Source of the DNA: Planctomycetota bacterium
GTDB taxonomy: Bacteria; Planctomycetota; Planctomycetia; Planctomycetales; Planctomycetaceae
Direction: 5' to 3'
Assembly (NCBI GenBank): GCA_030836185.1
Contig: JAURQH010000064.1
Location: 1 to 36,866 of the forward strand
DNA: 36,866 bases
This document shows, in pieces, positions 32,668 through 36,866 of this stretch (its first letter is position 1; each line of letters starts with the position of its first letter). A program made the position numbers and the translations under genes. The notes under the pieces were generated by a model. The model saw only the letters and a list, made by a program, of their open reading frames with translations. It ran no database searches and was not told where the DNA came from.

Positions 32668-34050
32668 TTACGGAAACAGCGGATGAACTTTCTCAACAGC
32701 TCGATCTCCTACCAACACTCCCTCAGCCGCTTCGGGAATGTATGTCGCCACGATCTCAAACTGATGATCGCTCAACCCCATACGGACCAACTCTTCCGCA
32801 GCCAAAGTGAGACGTCCGGTTCGACGTGTCAGTGGGAACTCCATGCCGCCCACGTCATCATAGGAACGATAAACGACCTCGGTACAAACGAGACGATCTG
32901 CTCGTGAAAAATCGAAGTTGAAGTCGTAATCTTTCCCCTCATGATGAAGTCCCCTCGCAAGCGCTTCACCAATCTCTGCTGAAGAAAGACGAGGGCGCAG
33001 GATCAATAACGAATCACAGCGGTACGGTGATTGCAAAGAGCGAATATGCACACCATCAGCCATCGACTCTAACACTCGCCCCGTATCGTTGGCATCACAT
33101 CCGATGAGTCGATCCCAGCGTTGATCGACGTGTGAGTGCTGACGAAGGCTTGATGACGTGAGCGAGTCCGTATCTCCCAGATACAGAGCAGCGTGAGGCC
33201 AGAAACCGGGAAGAAGATAATTCGTGAAGGCATATTCTTTCCGAGTCAACATGACATCGCCCGGCATCAGCTGAGAGCGTAGTTCCTGTTTGATCAATTC
33301 GGGCATTCCCGGCTCGTGACTGGGTTTCACATAGAAGTCGGCCATCAAATCACCGGCCAGCTTCTGAATCCGATACATGGCCGTAAAGCAGAGATCACGA
33401 GTAAACATCGTCCGCAGTTGCCGCATCCGGTAACGCATGCGTGCAGTCGCATAGTCGGTCAAGCGAACATTGAGTCGTTCGGAGAGCCGATCAATGATGG
33501 CAAACATCTCGGCTGCATCTTCATCATTCGCTCCCAGGCTCTCCAACAAGCCTCGATTTTCCTGAAAATATTGTGCCGCGTGATATAGTCTCCATGCATG
33601 GGTCACACCGGTTAATGAACTCTGAACGGTCTCATAGACATCGGCAGGTATTCCAAAGTTGGGTTCAGGCTCATTCAACTTGGCACGCAATAGTGGTTCG
33701 TTGTGAAAGTTTTCGCGGAGAAAGCGTGCCGCATCAACCAAAACGAGAGCTGCCGCATATCCCGGCAGAAATAACCGCGGGTTATTCACTTCACCCCGAC
33801 CCACATCATCATACAGTTGGTAAATCGTCGCGAGTGTCGCCGAGCGTAATTGCCAATAGGAGATCAATAAGCGACGCACTGCTTCATCTTCTGCCGGTGT
33901 GAAGTGTCCTCGATCACGAGCCGTGCGAGAGGAGAGCATATTTTCCGCCGCTTGTTTCAGTTCAGAAAACTGTTCCGAAGTGGTCGAAACCGTCCTCATG
34001 GCAGCCAATACCGCCGCATTATTGTCTTCGGGAGCTGGGACGACAGGCAT
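32668..34050 (-). CDS. YiiX/YebB-like NlpC/P60-clan cysteine hydrolase with N-terminal helical domain
   Basis: This is a 460-residue protein. The last 200 residues match the permuted papain-like YiiX fold: MPGDVMLTRKEYAFTNYLLP near 262, the catalytic His in GFWPHAALYLGD (H286), E328 in VLESMADGVHIRSLQSPYRC, and the catalytic Cys in RLVCTEVVYRSYDDVGG (C389). The first 260 residues are mostly helical with no signal peptide and no domain that I recognise (LISYWQLRSATLATIYQLYD, ALVLVDAARFLRENFH, MRYRMRQLRTMFTRDLCFTA). YiiX-type enzymes are predicted amidases or lipid/peptide hydrolases. The substrate and location here are unknown; the lack of an export signal argues for a cytosolic or inner-membrane-associated role. 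It is the upstream member of a two-gene unit with the exported esterase. Confidence 0.8.
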   Translation of the reverse strand: MPVVPAPEDNNAAVLAAMRTVSTTSEQFSELKQAAENMLSSRTARDRGHFTPAEDEAVRRLLISYWQLRSATLATIYQLYDDVGRGEVNNPRLFLPGYAAALVLVDAARFLRENFHNEPLLRAKLNEPEPNFGIPADVYETVQSSLTGVTHAWRLYHAAQYFQENRGLLESLGANDEDAAEMFAIIDRLSERLNVRLTDYATARMRYRMRQLRTMFTRDLCFTAMYRIQKLAGDLMADFYVKPSHEPGMPELIKQELRSQLMPGDVMLTRKEYAFTNYLLPGFWPHAALYLGDTDSLTSSSLRQHSHVDQRWDRLIGCDANDTGRVLESMADGVHIRSLQSPYRCDSLLILRPRLSSAEIGEALARGLHHEGKDYDFNFDFSRADRLVCTEVVYRSYDDVGGMEFPLTRRTGRLTLAAEELVRMGLSDHQFEIVATYIPEAAEGVLVGDRAVEKVHPLFP

Positions 34051-34180
34051 TGGTTGGCTTTCGAAATCGAATACTCATGAGTCTTGACGCGGTTTGTAGA
34101 GTTTACTCACACTCCAACACAACATCACATCATAAGACTCCCTGAATGCCCACTGTTTTTTCGAATTTCAACAACAGACA

Positions 34181-34224
34181 TTCAGAGAGCGCTGACTAGA
34201 ATGTCTTTAATATGATTCTCTGAA
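34181..34224. promoter_or_regulatory. Inverted repeat upstream of the photolyase gene
   Basis: TTCAGAGA (34181-34188) and TCTCTGAA (34217-34224) are perfect inverted copies separated by 28 bases, ending 11 bases before the photolyase ATG. It may be a regulator site or form a leader hairpin that hides the start region. The sequence does not match a LexA or CarH/LitR site that I can name. Confidence 0.25.
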
Positions 34225-34235
34225 GGCCATTATTC

Positions 34236-35786
34236 ATGCGGAATTTGATACTCGTTCTGGGAGATCAACTCGATCCCTCTTCCTCAGCCTTTGACAATGC
34301 GGATCAGGAACAAGACTCTGTCTGGATGGCCGAAGTCGATGAGGAGAACACCTATATTCCCGCCCATAAGCAGCGGATTCTATTCTTTCTGTCTGCGATG
34401 AGGCATTTTCGTATCGAGTTAGAAAATGATGGATGGACTGTTCACTATCACAAACTCTCATCCAATCCATCCCACGATCGAGGTAGTTCTTTTGTCGAAG
34501 TTCTTGATCGAGACATGAATCGTTTTTCTCCCGAACGTCTCATCATGACAGAACCGGGCGATTATCGAGTCGAACAGGCCATCAGCAACTACGCCAAGAA
34601 GAACAACATTGAATTGGAGATTCGTGCTGATCGTCACTTTTACTGTTCACGCAGAGAATTCTCTGAGTACGCCAAGGGTCGCAAATCGTTGATGCTGGAA
34701 TACTTCTATCGGGAGTTGCGGAAGCGCCATCAGATCTTGATGGAAGATGGTAAGACTCCGATTGGTGGTTCGTGGAACTTCGATCATGATAACCGAGAGA
34801 GTTTCAGCAGCGACGGCCCACCAAGTAAGATTCGGCCAATGTCATTCCAAAGAGATACGATTACAGAGGAAGTTTCTATTCTGATCGAATCTCGATTCAG
34901 AGATCATCCCGGCACTCTCGATTCATTTGTACTTCCCGTGACTCGCGGCGATGCCCAACGTATGCTCTCACATTTCGTACGTGATCTCCTGCCGCTGTTT
35001 GGCACCTACGAAGACGCTATGTGGAGCGATGAGCCGTTTCTGTATCACTCTCGCCTTTCTGCGTTGCTAAATGTCAAATTACTTAGTCCGCAGGAATGTG
35101 TTAATGCGGCTGTCGAAGCATATCAATCGGGAGACGCTCCGCTGAACAGCGTTGAAGGTTTTGTGAGACAGATCTTGGGCTGGAGAGAATTTGTTCGAGG
35201 AGTCTATTGGCACCATATGCCTGACTATGCCGAAATGAATCATCTGAAACAAACGGAATCATTACCGTCATTTTTCTGGACGGGTGAGACCGAGATGAAT
35301 TGTGTTCGCAATAGTATGCAACATGTCCTTCAACACGGTTACGCTCACCATATTCATCGTTTGATGGTCTTGGGTAACATTGCACTCAGCTATGGCGCTG
35401 ACCCCAAAGAGTTTCACGATTGGCATATGTCGATGTACGTCGATGCGATTGATTGGGTCTCGCTTCCAAATACTTTGGGGATGAGCCAGTTTGGGGATGG
35501 AGGTATCGTGGGAACGAAGCCTTATTGCTCAACCGGCAATTACATCAACAAGATGAGCAACTTCTGCTCAGACTGTCGATACTACTACAAAGAGAAATCA
35601 GGTGAAAACGCTTGCCCGATCACCACGTTTTATTGGGATTTTCTTGATCGAAACTACGACCAACTCAAAGACAACCGACGCATGACCTTCCCGATAAAGA
35701 ACATCGATAACTTGCGAGACAAAAAAGAAGAGCACGCTGACATGAAGCTACGTGCTCACGAATTGCGAGAACAATGGAAGAGTTGA
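34236..35786 (+). CDS. phrB: Iron-sulfur bacterial cryptochrome/(6-4) photolyase (PhrB/FeS-BCP family)
   Basis: This 516-residue flavoprotein belongs to the prokaryotic cryptochrome/photolyase-related (DPRP) group. The N-terminal alpha/beta domain begins [19 protein letters not shown] and includes [18 protein letters not shown]. The C-terminal FAD domain has [20 protein letters not shown] near 305 and [19 protein letters not shown] near 370. The four [4Fe-4S] cysteines are C356, C444, C447 and C460. Their spacing equals that of Agrobacterium PhrB (C350, C438, C441, C454), with every residue offset by six. The family repairs UV (6-4) photoproducts with light, using FAD and a lumazine antenna. 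The gene is monocistronic, diverges from the YiiX-like gene, and ends 2 bases from the convergent response-regulator gene. Confidence 0.95.
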   Translation: MRNLILVLGDQLDPSSSAFDNADQEQDSVWMAEVDEENTYIPAHKQRILFFLSAMRHFRIELENDGWTVHYHKLSSNPSHDRGSSFVEVLDRDMNRFSPERLIMTEPGDYRVEQAISNYAKKNNIELEIRADRHFYCSRREFSEYAKGRKSLMLEYFYRELRKRHQILMEDGKTPIGGSWNFDHDNRESFSSDGPPSKIRPMSFQRDTITEEVSILIESRFRDHPGTLDSFVLPVTRGDAQRMLSHFVRDLLPLFGTYEDAMWSDEPFLYHSRLSALLNVKLLSPQECVNAAVEAYQSGDAPLNSVEGFVRQILGWREFVRGVYWHHMPDYAEMNHLKQTESLPSFFWTGETEMNCVRNSMQHVLQHGYAHHIHRLMVLGNIALSYGADPKEFHDWHMSMYVDAIDWVSLPNTLGMSQFGDGGIVGTKPYCSTGNYINKMSNFCSDCRYYYKEKSGENACPITTFYWDFLDRNYDQLKDNRRMTFPIKNIDNLRDKKEEHADMKLRAHELREQWKS

Positions 35787-35788
35787 AA

Positions 35789-36451
35789 CTACCCCTGTTC
35801 CAAAACCCATTGAACGGCATGGCGTGTCAATTCCGTACCGTTGGCAAGGTTTAGTTTCATCTTAATGTGTTCGCGATAAGTCTCGACTGTCTTCGGACTC
35901 AACTCGAGCTTTGCGGCAATTTGTTTGGTAATCAATCCCCGACCAATCAGTTCAAAGACTTCGATTTCTCGGTCGGACAAAGAATCAATGCGTGACTTAC
36001 GTGGTTCTTCAGGCGAATTCACAAACTGATTGAGAATATAATCAGTCATGCGACTGCTGAGATAGGTGTTACCGTCTTTCACTTTTCTCAACGCGTCCAC
36101 AAAAACATCAGAACTCTCCCCTTTATTAACAAACCCAAGAGCGCCAGCACGAATCGCACGCTCAGCAAAGAGAGATTCGTCATGCATGGAGGAAACCAGC
36201 ATTTTGGTATTAGGCCACCGTGATTTAATCTCTTTGATGAGCTCAATGCCGCTGCCATCGCCCAGCGATATGTCGATCACAACCAAGTCGGGAGTCAGCT
36301 CTTCAACTTTAACAAGCCCTTCCGCTTTGTCGGAGGCTTCGCCACAGACCATCATATCGGACATGTCGTTAATCGTTTGAGCAAGACCACGCCGCATAAA
36401 AGGATGGTCGTCAACAATGAGAACTCTTACCTGCTGTTCAGTGGTATGCAT
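35789..36451 (-). CDS. NarL/FixJ-family response regulator
   Basis: From the ATG at 36451 the protein is 220 residues; the frame is open for 25 codons upstream, inside the kinase gene, but homology begins only at VRVLIVDDHPFMRRGL. The receiver domain has D14/D15, the phosphorylatable D60 (VVIDISLGDGSG), S87/S88 and K110 (GFVNKGE). A LuxR-type HTH follows from about 156 (DSLSDREIEVFELIGRGLIT, then KQIAAKLELSPKTVETYREH). It is a normal-length transcriptional regulator whose targets are unknown. Its start overlaps the 3' end of the histidine kinase gene by 14 bases, so the two form a coupled two-component pair. Confidence 0.93.
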   Translation of the reverse strand: MHTTEQQVRVLIVDDHPFMRRGLAQTINDMSDMMVCGEASDKAEGLVKVEELTPDLVVIDISLGDGSGIELIKEIKSRWPNTKMLVSSMHDESLFAERAIRAGALGFVNKGESSDVFVDALRKVKDGNTYLSSRMTDYILNQFVNSPEEPRKSRIDSLSDREIEVFELIGRGLITKQIAAKLELSPKTVETYREHIKMKLNLANGTELTRHAVQWVLEQG

Positions 36452-36866
36452 GGGATTGGCTTTCTTGATTATGAGGTAATTTGAGATGACAAGAGACACA
36501 GGTACCCGTTTCCGGGTCACTTGCAATTTGGAATGAGGCTCCGATCAAATTGGATCGATATTTCATGATGCTGAGGCCCATCCCCGAATTTTGGTCGATG
36601 TGAGAAGAATCAATGCCTTGTCCATCATCAATAATCGACAAAGTCACCCCTTCGACCGATGGAAGTAATTCCACCGTAATGGTTTCCGCTTGAGAGTGTT
36701 TAACGGCATTGTTGACGGCTTCCTGTGCAATGCGGAACAGATGAGTGGCCACATTATTGTCAGTCAACGTCAGCAATTTATCGCAAAGAAAATCGCATTG
36801 AATCGAGCACCGCTCTGTGGTCGAACGGCTAAGGTCTGCGAGTGCTGCACGAAGCCCTTCGGCATC
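36438..36866 (-). CDS. Sensor histidine kinase, HATPase C-terminal part, 5' end beyond window
   Basis: The minus-strand frame is open from the right edge (36866, reading DAEGLRAALADLSRSTTE) to the stop at 36438, 142 residues. It contains only the ATP-binding end of a NarX/DegS-type (HisKA_3) kinase: the N box RIAQEAVNNAVKHSQAETI, the G1 box IIDDGQGID and the G2 box NSGMGLSIMKYRSNLIGAS. The phosphorylated histidine and any sensory domains lie outside the window. DAEGLRAAL followed by a C-rich linker (CSIQCDFLCDK) is typical of the region just before the ATPase in PAS-linked kinases of this class. It probably phosphorylates the response regulator encoded downstream, with which it overlaps by 14 bases. 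Confidence 0.88.
   Translation of the reverse strand, partial: DAEGLRAALADLSRSTTERCSIQCDFLCDKLLTLTDNNVATHLFRIAQEAVNNAVKHSQAETITVELLPSVEGVTLSIIDDGQGIDSSHIDQNSGMGLSIMKYRSNLIGASFQIASDPETGTCVSCHLKLPHNQESQSHAYH

Noticed and set aside
1-36866. CRISPR arrays, insertion sequences, prophage genes, toxin-antitoxin or restriction systems, tRNA and rRNA genes.
   Set aside because: No repeated spacer pattern, transposase, integrase, methylase or tRNA-like cloverleaf was seen on either strand.

Overview
The window looks like a stretch of ordinary chromosome from a free-living, Gram-negative-type bacterium, most likely a member of the Planctomycetota (inference). The support is the mix of families rather than any single gene: a DUF1571-type exported protein, a YdjY-type exported protein, an M28 peptidase fused to a PDZ domain, a squalene-cyclase/prenyltransferase-repeat protein, an alpha2-type glycyl-tRNA synthetase, a long AsnB, and several exported hydrolases and lipoproteins. 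Base composition is moderate (near 50 % GC by eye). Shine-Dalgarno sites are often weak, and there are no phage, transposon, CRISPR, tRNA or rRNA features. Codon use and gene density look uniform, so I see no sign of a recently acquired island.

Layout. (a) 3361 to 1, minus strand: a tight operon of iron-type alcohol dehydrogenase, PfkB-family sugar(-phosphate) kinase, and a FetA/FetB-like ABC pair. fetB is cut by the left edge and was reconstructed by translating to base 1. (b) 3561-8418, plus: exported M28-PDZ peptidase, 2[4Fe-4S] ferredoxin, D-2-hydroxyacid dehydrogenase, and a soluble coiled-coil protein. (c) 11555 to 8427, minus: a serine alpha/beta hydrolase, a YdjY-like exported protein and a lipoprotein. 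(d) 11705-16096, plus: a GT4 glycosyltransferase and AsnB with a 1-base gap (probably surface-glycan or modified-sugar metabolism), then a DUF1571 protein. (e) 18864 to 16097, minus: a MATE exporter and a class-V aminotransferase. (f) 19136-22908, plus: an MsbA-type ABC exporter with a long extracytoplasmic coiled-coil loop, a prenyltransferase-repeat protein lacking the usual zinc ligands, and an orphan cytochrome-oxidase-subunit-III-like membrane protein. (g) panB on the minus strand.

(h) 23720-24298 is the only long non-coding gap. It holds a 7-bp dyad, a candidate promoter and a compact two-hairpin RNA ending in a textbook intrinsic terminator; this is the best candidate for something undescribed. 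(i) 24299-31343, plus: trxB, an M24 aminopeptidase, bioF, an Asp-nucleophile alpha/beta hydrolase, a ComB-like phosphatase and glyQS. (j) 34050 to 31393, minus: a YiiX-like cysteine hydrolase and an exported esterase. (k) 34236-35786, plus: an iron-sulfur (PhrB-type) photolyase. (l) 36866 to 35789, minus: a NarX/NarL-like two-component pair; the kinase is cut by the right edge.

Most of the content is housekeeping or accessory metabolism. I found no defence system or mobile element. The most unusual elements are the putative small RNA upstream of trxB, the ABC/prenyltransferase-repeat/COX3-like trio, and the bioF plus Asp-hydrolase plus comB arrangement.
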